DNA of 9,991 nucleotides from UPXZ01 sp964498765 (GTDB lineage: Bacteria; Bacteroidota; Bacteroidia; Bacteroidales; Paludibacteraceae). The stretch lies in the NCBI GenBank assembly GCA_964498765.1, contig CAZCIU010000086.1:1-9991 (forward strand). The letters run 5' to 3'. A program made the translations under genes and the position numbers. Of this stretch, positions 1 to 6,603 are shown piece after piece. The notes under the pieces were generated by a model. It did not search any database. It was not told the origin of the DNA and saw only the letters and a program-made list of their open reading frames with translations. Each line of letters opens with the position of its first letter. The stretch's first letter is position 1.

Positions 1-723
1 ACCTTTCAAATGCGCCGTTTTCGGGTTTTCAGGGTGAATACACATCGCTGTGTCGCCCATTATCGTTTCGGGACGAGTAGTTGCTACAACGGCGTAACCA
101 TCCTCTCCCTCAATTTTATACCGCAAATAATACAATTTTCCATTCACTTCTTTGTGAATGACTTCCTCGTCGGAAATGGCTGTAAGCGCTTTCGGATCCC
201 AGTTAACCATCCGCACTCCACGGTAAATCAAACCTTTTTCGTGCAAATCGCAGAAAACTTTAATCACGCTTTCAGAACGAATTTCGTCCATCGTAAAGGC
301 TGTGCGTTCCCAGTCGCAGGAAGCACCGAGTTTTTTCAGCTGTTCCAGGATAATTCCACCGTGTTCGTGCGTCCAATCCCAGGCATGTTTCAAAAATTCA
401 TCGCGCGAAAGGTCGGTTTTTTTAATCCCTTTTTCAGCCAAACGAGCCACAACTTTTGCTTCGGTAGCGATGGATGCGTGGTCGGTTCCGGGCACCCAGC
501 AGGCGTTTTTTCCCTGCATACGCGCACGGCGCACGAGTACGTCCTGAATGGTATTATTGAGCATGTGCCCCATGTGAAGCACGCCGGTTACGTTTGGTGG
601 CGGAATTACGATGGTGTACGGTTCGCGCTCATCGGGCGTGGAATGAAAAAATCCGTTGTCTAACCAATATTGATACCATTTGTCCTCAACATCTGCGGGG
701 TTGTATTTGCTTGCAAGCGTCAT
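1..723 (-). CDS. valS: Valine--tRNA ligase (ValRS), N-terminal part, runs off window start
   Basis: Class I aminoacyl-tRNA synthetase that charges tRNA-Val with valine in the cytoplasm. I translated the minus strand from the ATG at 723-721, and the frame stays open for 241 codons to the window edge, so only about the first quarter of a roughly 870-residue enzyme is present. The HIGH-type ATP-binding motif is HMGH at residues 50-53, inside the family-typical PPPNVTGVLHMGHML stretch. The motif VPGTDHA follows at about residue 79. TTRPETIMGD at residues 215-224 marks the entry to the CP1 editing domain that removes mischarged threonine. The KMSKS loop and the anticodon-binding domain lie outside the window. 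The gene is divergent from recO. An exact TAnnTTTG box lies at 855-862 on the minus strand, implying a leader of about 125 nt that contains heptanucleotide repeats. No Shine-Dalgarno is visible before the start. Identification is firm. Confidence 0.97.
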   Translation of the reverse strand, partial: MTLASKYNPADVEDKWYQYWLDNGFFHSTPDEREPYTIVIPPPNVTGVLHMGHMLNNTIQDVLVRRARMQGKNACWVPGTDHASIATEAKVVARLAEKGIKKTDLSRDEFLKHAWDWTHEHGGIILEQLKKLGASCDWERTAFTMDEIRSESVIKVFCDLHEKGLIYRGVRMVNWDPKALTAISDEEVIHKEVNGKLYYLRYKIEGEDGYAVVATTRPETIMGDTAMCIHPENPKTAHLKG

Positions 724-794
724 TTTAGTTTATAGTAAAAAAGTTTTTAGTAGATAGAAACAAAAGCAGGAAGTTTGAAGCACGAAGCACGTAG
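723..794. repeat. Degenerate 7-bp tandem repeat abutting the valS start
   Basis: On the plus strand a G preceded by A recurs at 728, 735, 743, 750, 757, 766, 773, 780, 787 and 794. The step is 7 bp except for slips of +1 at 743 and +2 at 766. The clearest units are CACGAAG (781-787) and CACGTAG (788-794). Read in the valS direction the units begin with CT, for example CTACGTG, CTTCGTG and CTTCCTG, ending with CTATAAA and CTAAA directly before the ATG. The array lies in the presumed valS leader. Its function is unknown. Confidence 0.7.
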
Positions 795-812
795 AAAATC
801 CAAAAATAAGAA

Positions 813-840
813 TTACTGCTTACCGCTCACCTCTCACCGC
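813..840. repeat. Second 7-bp repeat type, four units
   Basis: On the minus strand four consecutive heptamers read GCGGTGA, GAGGTGA, GCGGTAA and GCAGTAA. The unit differs from the AAG/CTT heptads at 723-794 and lies about 20 bp from them, inside the presumed valS leader. No stable hairpin is evident. Confidence 0.6.
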
Positions 841-854
841 TTTATTTAAGAGTG

Positions 855-862
855 CAAAGATA
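855..862 (-). promoter_or_regulatory. Probable valS -7 promoter box
   Basis: The minus strand reads TATCTTTG, an exact match to the Bacteroidota primary-sigma -7 consensus TAnnTTTG. I see no good TTG -33 element at 19-21 bp spacing, so the call rests on the -7 box and its orientation towards valS. Transcription would start near 848 and give a leader of about 125 nt. Confidence 0.5.
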
Positions 863-925
863 GTGAAAATGAATTTTTTATAGAAATTTAAATTGGAAAG
901 AATAAGTATTGTCAGCTTAATTCAT

Positions 926-933
926 TAAATTTG
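926..933 (+). promoter_or_regulatory. Probable recO -7 promoter box
   Basis: TAAATTTG is an exact match to the Bacteroidota -7 consensus TAnnTTTG and lies 15 bp before the recO ATG. The -33 region at 19 bp spacing reads AAG rather than TTG, so that half is weak. The predicted transcript would have a leader of only about 10 nt. Confidence 0.5.
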
Positions 934-948
934 TGAAAGAATAGGACT

Positions 949-1674
949 ATGCAGGCAAAAACCACAGGCATCATATTACATCAGGTGAAATACTCGGACA
1001 GTCAGAGCATTGTAAGTATCTACACCCAGGAATTCGGGCGGATGTCCTACATGGTGCGTGGTGCAAATCGGAAGAAATCGGCTACTCGTTCGGCTTTGCT
1101 TCAACCGCTTTCCATCGTGGAAATTGACGTAAATCACAATCCGAAAAAGGACATTCAGAGCATTCGCGATATGCGCGTTTCAGTGCCGTTTTATCACATA
1201 CCGTATGATCCGGTGAAAAACTGCCTGGCACTTTTTATGACCGAAGTACTGCACAAAACGCTGAAACATTCGGAAAATGACGAAGATTTGTATAACTTTA
1301 TCGAAAATTCAGTCTGCGTACTGGATAAATGCGAAGAAGGTGTTGGGAATTTTCATCTGGTTTTTATGGCGGGATTGGCTCGTCAGTTGGGTTTTGCTCC
1401 GGACATAATGAACGGTAATGGCTACAAGTATTTTGACTTAATGAACGGAATTTTTGAAAGACAACAACCGCAACATATTCACTTCCTGGAAGGAACACCT
1501 GCGACCACCTTCAAGGACATTTTTAAACTGGATTACAACTGCCTGAACTCACTGCCGATGAACCGTAAACTACGCGCAGAAACTTTGAACAATTTCGTCG
1601 AATATTACAAATTGCATCTTGCTGATTTTCATTCTCTTCAATCTATAGAAATTATGCACAAACTTTGGGAATAA
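949..1674 (+). CDS. recO: DNA repair protein RecO
   Basis: RecO works with RecR (and RecF) to load RecA onto SSB-coated single-stranded DNA at gaps and breaks. The 241-residue length fits the family. The N-terminus (about residues 1-80) has the RecO OB-fold signature: the TGIILHQVKYSDSQSIVSIYT stretch followed by FGRMSYMVRGANRKKS, a basic segment suited to DNA contact. The remainder, from about residue 85, is the mainly helical RecO C-terminal domain, including GLARQLGFAPD. The four-cysteine zinc motif seen in some RecO proteins is absent. The gene is divergent from valS and is separated by 134 bp from the next gene, which seems to have its own promoter. The start is supported by the -7 box at 926-933, since no upstream in-frame start lies downstream of that box. 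No obvious terminator follows. Confidence 0.92.
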   Translation: MQAKTTGIILHQVKYSDSQSIVSIYTQEFGRMSYMVRGANRKKSATRSALLQPLSIVEIDVNHNPKKDIQSIRDMRVSVPFYHIPYDPVKNCLALFMTEVLHKTLKHSENDEDLYNFIENSVCVLDKCEEGVGNFHLVFMAGLARQLGFAPDIMNGNGYKYFDLMNGIFERQQPQHIHFLEGTPATTFKDIFKLDYNCLNSLPMNRKLRAETLNNFVEYYKLHLADFHSLQSIEIMHKLWE

Positions 1675-1734
1675 AAATAATATAATAATGTGAAAAATTT
1701 TGTGGAAATAATTTAATATCACTATTTTTATCAA

Positions 1735-1764
1735 TTGAAATACAAAGAAAAACACATATATTTT
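1735..1764 (+). promoter_or_regulatory. Candidate Bacteroidota-type promoter for the downstream exported-protein gene
   Basis: TTG at 1735-1737 and TATATTTT at 1757-1764 are separated by 19 bp, fitting the TTG-N19-TAnnTTTG architecture with one mismatch at the last -7 base. Transcription would start about 7 bp downstream and give a leader of roughly 35-40 nt before the ATG at 1809. The region is very AT-rich, so chance matches are likely. Confidence 0.45.
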
Positions 1765-1808
1765 ATTTTATATTTAATACTTTAATTCTCGTTAAACAAC
1801 TGAATACC

Positions 1809-3101
1809 ATGAACTTGAACAAACTATTTCAATTTCCCAAATACAAAGTTCTATTACTGATTTTAGTTGGATTTGGGATAATGACTGCAAAAGCTGAAAA
1901 TTCAGGCTTTATGCAACAGCAAGATACTGTTTTCAGCACATATTCGGGTGTCGTAAGCAGCGAAAATTCTGATCCATTGGCTTACGCCGTGCTTTCTGTT
2001 GAGCAATCCAATATCTCAACGGTAACTAATACTGATGGAGAATTTATGCTTAAAATTCCAAAATCGGAAAGCAATAAAAATATTATTGTCACTTTTTTAG
2101 GACACGAAAATCTTCGAATTCCAATTTCTAAACTTTTGCCGCAAGGAAATAAAATCAGGTTGAAAGTGATACCGTTTGTATTGCCGGAATTGGAGGTTTT
2201 GTATAAAGACCCGGCTTCGATTGTAAAAAAAATGATGGAAAATAAAAGCGCGAATTACAGTTCAAAAGACTGGATGATGACAGCTTTTTATCGAGAAACC
2301 ATCAAAAACAGAAATACTAATGTTTCGCTTTCGGAAGCAATCGTGGAAGTGTACAAACGCGCTTACAACAGCACTCTTCATGATATGGCGGCACTTTACA
2401 AATCCCGAAAAAGTACGGATTATAACAAATTAGATACCTTGGTTTTCAAACTGATGGGCGGCCCATTCAATAATATTTATCTCGATGTGATGCGATATCC
2501 GGAATATATTTTTACTTCAGATATTTTGGATAAATATGAATTCCGCTTTTTGAAAACTGATCAAATAAACGACCGATTGGTTTATGTGATTGAATTTAAG
2601 CAACTGAAATACATTTACGAGCCGCTTTATTTTGGTAATCTGTACATTGATGCCGAAAGTTTTGCTTTGGCGAGAGCGGAGTTTGACATGAATTTGGAAT
2701 TTAATGAAGAAGCAACCAGACTTTTTGTTCGAAAAAAGCCATTTAACGCACGTGTAAGCACTACGCAAGCAAAATACGTGATTGATTACAGGCTGATTGG
2801 CGAAACTTGGTTTTATTCGTACAGCAGAATTGACTTGGGATTGCGAATCAACTGGAACAGACGCCTTTTTCACACCTACTATAATACAAGCATAGAAATG
2901 GCTGCAACCGACTGGACTGATGCTATGGATAGAAAAACTTTTCGTGGCAAAGAGCGCATCAATCCTTCGGTGGTCATTCAAGATCAGGCTTCGGGCTTTT
3001 CAGATCCGGAATTTTGGGGCGAATTTAACATTATCGAACCCGACAAATCGATTGAAAATGCGATAAATAAAATACAAAAGCAACTCAATCGTACAAAGTA
3101 A
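1809..3101 (+). CDS. Exported protein with carboxypeptidase-regulatory-like domain
   Basis: A 430-residue protein that I place in the Bacteroidota 'carboxypeptidase-like regulatory domain' group; its precise role is unknown. Residues 1-29 look like a Sec signal peptide: basic start, hydrophobic core KVLLLILVGFGIM, and cleavage probably after AKA at 27-29. No lipobox cysteine is seen. Residues about 44-121 form a beta-sandwich regulatory-type domain, with YSGVVSSENSDPLAYAVLSV and NTDGEFMLKIP as its two diagnostic stretches. The rest, from PASIVKKMMENK at about 135, is a periplasmic-looking domain with FYRETIKN and many aromatic beta-strand-like segments, resembling the post-plug region of DUF5686-type proteins but much shorter. 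No C-terminal barrel or membrane helix is evident. It probably resides in the periplasm or at the outer membrane. A hairpin at 3128-3153 follows the stop and may terminate the transcript. Confidence 0.75.
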   Translation: MNLNKLFQFPKYKVLLLILVGFGIMTAKAENSGFMQQQDTVFSTYSGVVSSENSDPLAYAVLSVEQSNISTVTNTDGEFMLKIPKSESNKNIIVTFLGHENLRIPISKLLPQGNKIRLKVIPFVLPELEVLYKDPASIVKKMMENKSANYSSKDWMMTAFYRETIKNRNTNVSLSEAIVEVYKRAYNSTLHDMAALYKSRKSTDYNKLDTLVFKLMGGPFNNIYLDVMRYPEYIFTSDILDKYEFRFLKTDQINDRLVYVIEFKQLKYIYEPLYFGNLYIDAESFALARAEFDMNLEFNEEATRLFVRKKPFNARVSTTQAKYVIDYRLIGETWFYSYSRIDLGLRINWNRRLFHTYYNTSIEMAATDWTDAMDRKTFRGKERINPSVVIQDQASGFSDPEFWGEFNIIEPDKSIENAINKIQKQLNRTK

Positions 3102-3127
3102 TATGGTTGGAAAAACCAATTTTCATG

Positions 3128-3160
3128 CTCTACCGAACTAAAAAACGGTAGAGTAATTTT
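3128..3160 (+). terminator. Hairpin between the exported-protein gene and the kinase, possible weak terminator
   Basis: CTCTACCG at 3128-3135 pairs perfectly with CGGTAGAG at 3146-3153 around a 10-nt A-rich loop, followed by TAATTTT. The tail is short for a strong intrinsic terminator. A weaker hairpin, GGTTGG/CCAATT, lies just upstream at 3105-3121. The hairpin ends 7 nt before the ATG at 3161, which would hinder initiation there and favours the later start at 3191. Confidence 0.5.
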
Positions 3161-3190
3161 ATGTCTAAAAAAATAAAAAACTCAAATAAT

Positions 3191-4858
3191 ATGGCAAAAA
3201 AAGTAGTAATTTATTGTAAAAACACACAAGATTATCACTCGTTTCCGCTCGGAACATCACTTCTTGAAATTTACAATTCGCTGAATATCATGTTAAAATA
3301 TCAGGTTGTTGCGGCTCGCGTAAACTATAAAGTCGAAGATCTTAACTTTTTGATTTACAAGCCAAAAGACATCGAATTTATTGACACAAGTTGTTCGTCG
3401 GGCATGCGCGTATATGTTCGAACGCTATCAATGGTTTTGTCAAAAGCCGTGGCGGAACTTTTCCCAAAATCAGTCATTCGCATTGAGCATCCAATTTCGA
3501 AAGGCTATTACTGCCAGATTGAAAATTTTGATCAGGCCATTACACCGGAAATCGTGACGCAAATCAAAACACGCATGCATGAGATTATTGACAGCGGCGA
3601 AGCGGTGATTTTGGAAGAAAAACAAACCGAACAAGTGAAAGAACTTTTCCGAAACGGACGAAACAATACTTCCAAAGATTCGCTGTTTGACAGCCTCGGC
3701 GAACCGTATTTGAGGTATTACCGCATCGGAGATTTTATTGATTATTACACCAGTATTTTGCTTCCATCGACCGATTATCTGGATATTTTCGACCTAATTC
3801 CGTACTACGACGGCATGTTGCTTCAGGTTCCAAATCGTGAAAATCCGGTTGAACTGGAAGAAATGGTACTTCAACCGAAAATGTTCGAAATTTTCAAAGA
3901 ATTTCTTAGTTGGAACAAAATTATGGGCTTAAATTCCGTGGGAGAATTCAATAAAGCCAGCAATGATAATCGTGCATTTAACCTGATAAAAATTGCCGAA
4001 GCACTGCACGAAAAGAAAGTTGCATCCATTGCAGATATGATTTATGCACGCCCTGATTTGAAACTAATCTTGATTTCCGGACCATCTTCTTCGGGAAAAA
4101 CGACTTTCAGCAAACGACTTTCTGTACAACTAATGGTGAGCGGATTGACGCCAAAAACCATTTCGCTGGATGATTATTTTGTAAACAGAGAAGATACACC
4201 ACGCGATGAAAATGGCGATTGGGATTTCGAATCGCTTTATGCGCTGGATTTGGATTTTTTCCACAAACAAATGGAGCAATTGCTCGCTGGCGAAGAAATT
4301 GAGCTGCCAGCATTTAACTTTGAAACAGGAAAACGTGTTTTCAAAGGCTCAAAACTGAAACTCGAACCCGACACATTGCTTATTCTGGAAGGAATTCACG
4401 CCTTAAATCCGGAATTGACCAAAGGGATGCCGGACAATGCGCTTTTCAAAATTTACGTTTCGGCGCTTACCACCATTTCCATCGACGAGCATAACTGGAT
4501 ACCAACTGCCGACACACGTCTGCTTCGCCGAATAATACGAGATTATAGCTATCGTGGCTACTCGGCTCGCGACACCATCGGACGCTGGGGAAGTGTGAGA
4601 AAAGGCGAAGATAAATGGATTTTTCCATTCCAGGAAAATGCAGATATTATGTTTAATTCGGCATTGATTTTTGAACTCGCCGTGCTGAAACGCCACGTGA
4701 TGCCAATCCTGGAACAAGTTCCGAAAAATAGCGAAGAATATACTGAAACACATCGTTTGTTGCGTTTCTTGCGTTACTTTGTGGCGATTGAAGACAGCGA
4801 AATTCCACCAACTTCGCTATTGAGAGAGTTTGTGGGAGGAAGTAGTTTTAAATATTAA
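3191..4858 (+). CDS. Nucleoside kinase: ThrRS-like N-terminal module fused to a uridine-kinase-like P-loop domain
   Basis: This 555-residue protein belongs to the 'nucleoside kinase' family that joins a threonyl-tRNA-synthetase-like N-terminus to a uridine kinase/phosphoribulokinase-like domain. Residues 1-60 form a TGS-like domain (VVIYCKNTQDYHSFPLGTSL). Residues about 70-215 align by eye with the ThrRS N2 region (RIEHPISKGYY, GDFIDYY, LPST). The kinase domain begins near 290, with Walker A GPSSSGKTT at 297-305, SLDDYF at about 325-330 and LILEGIHALNP. It presumably phosphorylates a nucleoside with a nucleotide triphosphate, but the substrate cannot be read from the sequence. The ThrRS editing histidines and cysteine appear replaced. 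I start at Met 3191 because family members begin close to the TGS strand; an in-frame ATG at 3161 would add ten Lys/Asn-rich residues and sits against a hairpin. A heptad repeat begins at the stop codon. Confidence 0.85.
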   Translation: MAKKVVIYCKNTQDYHSFPLGTSLLEIYNSLNIMLKYQVVAARVNYKVEDLNFLIYKPKDIEFIDTSCSSGMRVYVRTLSMVLSKAVAELFPKSVIRIEHPISKGYYCQIENFDQAITPEIVTQIKTRMHEIIDSGEAVILEEKQTEQVKELFRNGRNNTSKDSLFDSLGEPYLRYYRIGDFIDYYTSILLPSTDYLDIFDLIPYYDGMLLQVPNRENPVELEEMVLQPKMFEIFKEFLSWNKIMGLNSVGEFNKASNDNRAFNLIKIAEALHEKKVASIADMIYARPDLKLILISGPSSSGKTTFSKRLSVQLMVSGLTPKTISLDDYFVNREDTPRDENGDWDFESLYALDLDFFHKQMEQLLAGEEIELPAFNFETGKRVFKGSKLKLEPDTLLILEGIHALNPELTKGMPDNALFKIYVSALTTISIDEHNWIPTADTRLLRRIIRDYSYRGYSARDTIGRWGSVRKGEDKWIFPFQENADIMFNSALIFELAVLKRHVMPILEQVPKNSEEYTETHRLLRFLRYFVAIEDSEIPPTSLLREFVGGSSFKY

Positions 4859-4904
4859 AGAAAAAAGATGGGAGTTGGAAGTTGGAAGATGGAAGATTTT
4901 GTAG
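4856..4904. repeat. 7-bp tandem repeat starting at the kinase stop codon
   Basis: AG dinucleotides end at 4860, 4867, 4874, 4881, 4888 and 4895, an exact 7-bp step over six units. The best units are TTGGAAG, repeated at 4875-4881 and 4882-4888, then ATGGAAG at 4889-4895. The array begins within or just after the TAA stop at 4856-4858 and ends about 30 bp before the aldo/keto reductase start. No terminator is visible in this gap. Confidence 0.75.
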
Positions 4905-4934
4905 TCCATCGTTTATATTGAAAGTGAGATTTTT

Positions 4935-5888
4935 ATGGATAACAGAATAAAATTCGGAAAAACGGATCTAGAAGTTTCAAAAATATGTTTTGGCGGGAAT
5001 GTTTTTGGCTGGACGTTGGATGAAAAGGCGTCGTTCGAAATCTTGGATGCCTTTGTGGATGCGGGTTTCAACTTTATTGACACAGCTGATATGTATTCCA
5101 CCTGGGTGCCGGGAAATAAAGGCGGCGAATCGGAGGCTATCATTGGAAAATGGATGAAACTTCGCAAAAACAGAGAAAAACTGATCATTGCTACCAAGCT
5201 TGGCAACGAAGTGGGAGGACAAAAAGGACTGAGCAAATCCTACATGAAAATCGCTGTGGAGAATTCACTCAAGCGACTTCAAACGGATTATATCGATTTG
5301 TACATTTCACATGTAGATGATCCGGAAACACCCGTGGAAGAAACGATGGAAGCATTCAACGAATTAGTGAAAACCGGAAAAATCAGGTATATCGGCGCAT
5401 CCAATTTATCCGCCGAGAGAATTGTGCAATCCAATCAATTCGCCCGAGATAATAATTTGGAAGGTTATATCAGTTTGCAACCACTTTATAATCTATTTGA
5501 CAGAGAAAAATTTGAAAAAGAATATTTGCAGCTGGTTGATTTTGAAAAAATGGCTGTTACAAGTTACTACGCATTGGCAAGCGGATTTTTGAGCGGAAAA
5601 TATCGCTCAGAATCTGATGCCGGAAAAAGTGCTCGTGGTGCCGGAATTGTAAGTAAATACTTGAATGAACGAGGCAAAAACATCTTGAAAGCGATGGATA
5701 AAATTGCTGAAGAAACAGGCGCACCGCTTTCGCAAATAGCGCTTGCCTGGCAACTTCACAAACCATTTATTACTTCGCCTATCGCCAGTGCCACTTCTGC
5801 AAAGCAACTTCAAGATTGGCAAGGTGCAGTAAATTTACATTTGAGCGAAATGCAAATGGAAGAATTGGATACAGCAAGTGAATATTAA
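4935..5888 (+). CDS. Aldo/keto reductase
   Basis: NAD(P)H-dependent oxidoreductase of the aldo/keto reductase superfamily with a cytosolic TIM barrel of 317 residues, the usual length. The catalytic tetrad is visible: Asp49 (FIDTADMY), Tyr54, Lys88 (IIATKLG) and His126 (YISHVDDP). Family signatures include the N-terminal LEVSKICFGGNVFGW, IRYIGASNLSAERI, and a C-terminal cofactor-binding region around PFITSPIASATSAKQLQ. It resembles the single-domain AKRs of bacteria that reduce sugar-derived or small carbonyl compounds, but the substrate cannot be deduced. The start at 4935 matches the typical family N-terminus. No strong Shine-Dalgarno or clear TAnnTTTG promoter is seen in the 76-bp gap from the kinase, so it could be co-transcribed with it. 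No signal peptide is present. Confidence 0.9.
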   Translation: MDNRIKFGKTDLEVSKICFGGNVFGWTLDEKASFEILDAFVDAGFNFIDTADMYSTWVPGNKGGESEAIIGKWMKLRKNREKLIIATKLGNEVGGQKGLSKSYMKIAVENSLKRLQTDYIDLYISHVDDPETPVEETMEAFNELVKTGKIRYIGASNLSAERIVQSNQFARDNNLEGYISLQPLYNLFDREKFEKEYLQLVDFEKMAVTSYYALASGFLSGKYRSESDAGKSARGAGIVSKYLNERGKNILKAMDKIAEETGAPLSQIALAWQLHKPFITSPIASATSAKQLQDWQGAVNLHLSEMQMEELDTASEY

Positions 5889-5929
5889 CATCAATTATTA
5901 CAATACAACTATCAGATAAATCAAAACAC

Positions 5930-5945
5930 GCCAATTTGTCAGCTA
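5930..5945 (+). promoter_or_regulatory. Upstream copy of a 16-bp repeated operator-like element
   Basis: GCCAATTTGTCAGCTA here matches the copy at 6017-6032 at 14 of 16 positions. The core GCCA-N3-TGTC is an imperfect dyad. It lies about 168 bp before the hsp20 start and may be a regulator-binding site or part of a distal promoter. Confidence 0.5.
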
Positions 5946-6016
5946 CAAAATACATCTATTCGATTGTTTTTCAATGCGACAATAATTTTTCAACAAAATC
6001 AATAAAACTTAAATCA

Positions 6017-6032
6017 GCCATTCTGTCAGCTA
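6017..6032 (+). promoter_or_regulatory. Promoter-proximal copy of the 16-bp element upstream of hsp20
   Basis: GCCATTCTGTCAGCTA differs from the distal copy at 5930-5945 only at positions 5 and 7, and is offset from it by 87 bp. It ends 7 bp before the sigma-54-like sequence at 6040-6056. This placement suggests control of hsp20, for example by heat or envelope stress, but no regulator can be named. Confidence 0.5.
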
Positions 6033-6039
6033 AATTCCT

Positions 6040-6056
6040 TTGGTATTTTATTTGCA
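6040..6056 (+). promoter_or_regulatory. Candidate hsp20 promoter (sigma-54-like, or primary-sigma -7 box)
   Basis: TTGGTATTTTATTTGCA has GG at 6042-6043 and GC at 6054-6055 separated by exactly 10 bp, the invariant spacing of sigma-54 -24/-12 promoters, with the TTGC half intact but the CAC after GG missing. The overlapping TTTATTTG at 6047-6054 matches 7 of 8 positions of the Bacteroidota -7 box. A leader of roughly 45-50 nt would result. The sequence alone cannot separate the two readings. Confidence 0.4.
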
Positions 6057-6096
6057 ATTATGTGGTCAAACATCAAAAAAAAATAACAAATAAAAT

Positions 6097-6104
6097 AGAA
6101 AGGA
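6097..6104 (+). promoter_or_regulatory. Strong Shine-Dalgarno of hsp20
   Basis: AGAAAGGA lies 8 nt before the ATG at 6113 and is complementary to the UCCUUUCU end expected for Bacteroidota 16S rRNA. It is the only strong Shine-Dalgarno among the starts in this window, and it decides the hsp20 start against the longer frame beginning at 5936. Confidence 0.7.
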
Positions 6105-6112
6105 ATAAAATT

Positions 6113-6547
6113 ATGACACTAGTAAGATTTACAGGCAATCCATTGATTGACCGTTTTTTCGACACAGATTTGTTTGACTGGAGTTCAAGGAACTATTCAA
6201 AAACAAACACGACTTTACCTTCCGTTAACTTAAAGGAAGATGAAAACGGATACAGCATTGAAGTGGCTGCTCCGGGTCTGGACAAAAATGATTTCAAAAT
6301 TGAAGTTCACAACGATTTGTTAACCATTTCTTCTGAAAAAAACGAAGAAAATGAAACCAAAAACGAAAACGAACGCTACACAAAACGTGAATTCAGCTAC
6401 CAATCATTCAGCCGTTCATTTAGTCTGCCTCAGACTGCCGATGGCGACAAGGTAGAAGCTAGTTACGACAAAGGAATTCTGACTGTTTCGATACCGAAAA
6501 AAGAAGAAGCAAAACCAAAGGCTCCGAGAGCAATTGAGATTAAATAA
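6113..6547 (+). CDS. hsp20: Small heat shock protein, Hsp20/alpha-crystallin family
   Basis: ATP-independent holdase chaperone that binds unfolding proteins in the cytoplasm and forms oligomers. The protein has 144 residues, a normal length. The N-terminal arm (1-35) contains the common NPLIDRFFDTDLFDW stretch. The alpha-crystallin domain spans about 36-132, with VAAPGLDKNDF (51-61) and the conserved GILTVSIP (121-128). The C-terminal I-x-I oligomerisation motif is IEI at 141-143. A charged Glu/Asn/Lys insertion at about 75-92 corresponds to the loop in bacterial class A proteins. The start at 6113 is supported by the Shine-Dalgarno at 6097-6104 and by family N-termini; the in-frame extension to 5936 lies in promoter DNA. 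It probably responds to stress through the repeated element and promoter upstream. A strong terminator at 6562-6593 follows. Confidence 0.94.
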   Translation: MTLVRFTGNPLIDRFFDTDLFDWSSRNYSKTNTTLPSVNLKEDENGYSIEVAAPGLDKNDFKIEVHNDLLTISSEKNEENETKNENERYTKREFSYQSFSRSFSLPQTADGDKVEASYDKGILTVSIPKKEEAKPKAPRAIEIK

Positions 6548-6561
6548 GTTGATTCATTTTA

Positions 6562-6593
6562 GGGAGGACGACGGGTTCGTCTTCCCGTTTTTT
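6562..6593 (+). terminator. Intrinsic terminator after hsp20
   Basis: GGGAGGACGA (6562-6571) pairs with TCGTCTTCCC (6577-6586) over 10 bp with one G-U, around the 5-nt loop CGGGT, followed by G and six T. It ends only 10 nt before the trxA ATG, so it could act as a partial attenuator for trxA. Confidence 0.88.
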
Positions 6594-6603
6594 ATACAAA
6601 AAT

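Noticed and set aside
10..663. Long open frame on the plus strand opposite valS
   Set aside because: The minus strand encodes ValRS with clear HIGH and CP1 motifs over the whole interval. The plus-strand translation is rich in Phe and His and resembles no family, so it is an antisense shadow.
723..840. CRISPR array or direct-repeat immunity locus
   Set aside because: The repeat unit is only 7 bp with no spacers, and no cas genes are nearby.
1570..1755. Minus-strand small open frame over the recO 3' end
   Set aside because: The hydrophobic Phe/Ile-rich translation is what AT-rich antisense DNA gives, and there is no start signal.
2517..2981. Minus-strand open frame inside the exported-protein gene
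   Set aside because: It lies wholly within a gene with a signal peptide and a recognisable regulatory domain; its translation shows no family resemblance.
5936..6112. In-frame 59-residue extension of hsp20
   Set aside because: It lies across the repeated element, the promoter candidate and the Shine-Dalgarno, and Hsp20 proteins start at the Met encoded at 6113.
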